Origin: JANPII01 sp031424915
GTDB taxonomy: Bacteria > Pseudomonadota > Alphaproteobacteria > Rickettsiales > Midichloriaceae
Assembly: GCA_031424915.1 (NCBI GenBank)
Contig: JANPII010000160.1
Coordinates: 1-7,152, forward strand
Direction: 5' to 3'
DNA length: 7,152 nucleotides
Positions 6,476-7,152 of this stretch are shown here, piece after piece. Numbering within the stretch: position 1 is the stretch's first letter; each line of letters starts with the position of its first letter. Made by a program: the position numbers and the translations under genes. The notes below the pieces were generated by a model that saw only the letters and a list, made by a program, of their open reading frames with translations, made no database searches and had not been told where the DNA came from.

Positions 6476-7152
6476 TGAAGTATAAAGTTTTAACTATCGC
6501 CGGCTTTGACTCATCAGGTGGGGCTGGTATTCAAGCTGATCTCAAGACATTTTCAGCCTTTGGCTGCTATGGCATGAGCGTGCTTACTGCATTACCGGTG
6601 CAAAATACCTGCGGGGTGAGGAGTTGTTATGAATTACCTCCTCAGGCTATAGCAGAGCAGCTTGAAGCAATATTTGACGATATAGTGCCTGATAGTATCA
6701 AGATAGGTATGCTATTTAAAAGCGAGATTATAGAAGTAGTAGCTACTTTTCTACAGCAACGTGCTACAGGCATCCCTATTATACTAGACCCAGTGATGGT
6801 GGCTAAAAGCGGGGACTCTTTGTTGCTGCCGAGTGCCATAGATACTCTCAAGACTAAATTATTACCACTTGCCTTTATCTTAACTCCTAACTTGCCTGAA
6901 GCACGGCAGCTTACTGGCCTGAATGCTACAACCTTAGAAGATATGCCTAAAGTAGCTCATAATTTATTATCTCTTGGAGCTAAAGCAGTACTACTAAAAG
7001 GGGGACACTTAGAAGGAGAGACATCAAGTGACTTTTATCTGGACAATCAAGGGCATCAGCAATGGCTCCATAGTCCTAGAATCAACACTCATAATACCCA
7101 CGGCACTGGATGCACCTTGTCTGCTGCAATTGCTTCTGGTCTTGCTTTAAAC
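6475..7152 (+). CDS. thiD: Hydroxymethylpyrimidine/phosphomethylpyrimidine kinase, 3'-truncated by window end
   Basis: ThiD phosphorylates HMP to HMP-P and then to HMP-PP, the pyrimidine substrate of ThiE. The frame stays open for 226 codons to the window edge; complete proteins have about 260-270 residues, so the last part is missing. Ribokinase-fold motifs are clear: AGFDSSGGAGIQAD (9-22), QNT (43-45), KIGML (77-81), DPVMVAKSGD (105-114), TPN (137-139), LLKGGH (173-178) and the anion-hole NTHGTGCTLSAA (207-218) with the conserved Cys213. The start is ATGATG at 6472-6477; the second ATG gives 7 nt spacing from GGAG (6464-6467) and shares one base with the thiL TGA, the first gives 4 nt overlap. 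Either is possible and they differ by one Met. A ThiD-ThiE style fusion cannot be excluded but is unlikely with thiE already present. Confidence 0.95.
   Translation, partial: MKYKVLTIAGFDSSGGAGIQADLKTFSAFGCYGMSVLTALPVQNTCGVRSCYELPPQAIAEQLEAIFDDIVPDSIKIGMLFKSEIIEVVATFLQQRATGIPIILDPVMVAKSGDSLLLPSAIDTLKTKLLPLAFILTPNLPEARQLTGLNATTLEDMPKVAHNLLSLGAKAVLLKGGHLEGETSSDFYLDNQGHQQWLHSPRINTHNTHGTGCTLSAAIASGLALN

Overview
The window looks like a piece of a moderately AT-rich bacterial genome (judged by eye, not computed). The most likely source is a host-associated or intracellular bacterium. Three things point that way: a 960-residue protein combining a J-domain-like segment, ankyrin-like repeats and C-terminal membrane helices; a ProP/MHS-type MFS transporter of the kind abundant in Rickettsiales and similar intracellular lineages; and a short thiamine gene set with a dedicated transporter at its head. 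The exact taxon (Rickettsiales/Holosporales-like alphaproteobacterium, Legionella/Coxiella-like gammaproteobacterium, or another amoeba symbiont) cannot be fixed from the sequence alone.

Layout. Positions 1-114 hold no recognisable gene. Positions 115-2997 (minus strand) encode the large J-like/ankyrin/membrane protein, with a good sigma70-type promoter at 3106-3134 on the minus strand. Positions 2998-3499 are a divergent intergenic region without a convincing gene. A plus-strand promoter (3500-3527) then leads directly into a TPP (THI-box) riboswitch aptamer (3538-3623) and an expression platform that appears to hide the ribosome binding site of the first operon gene.

The operon runs transporter (3693-4901), thiE (4885-5547), thiL (5540-6475), thiD (6475-7152, cut by the window end). 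Each gene overlaps or abuts the next (17 nt, 8 nt and 1 nt), which implies one transcript and translational coupling. ThiD phosphorylates HMP to HMP-PP, ThiE joins HMP-PP to thiazole phosphate to give thiamine phosphate, and ThiL phosphorylates that to TPP. TPP in turn should switch off the operon through the leader. No gene for making HMP (thiC) or the thiazole (thiG/thiH/thiO/thiS/thiF) or for thiazole salvage (thiM) lies in the window. The first gene is therefore best read as an importer of thiamine, thiamine phosphate or a precursor; its substrate is inferred from context only.

The points most worth following up are the large multi-domain protein as a candidate host-interaction factor, the transporter family recruited under TPP control, and the apparent translational design of the riboswitch.
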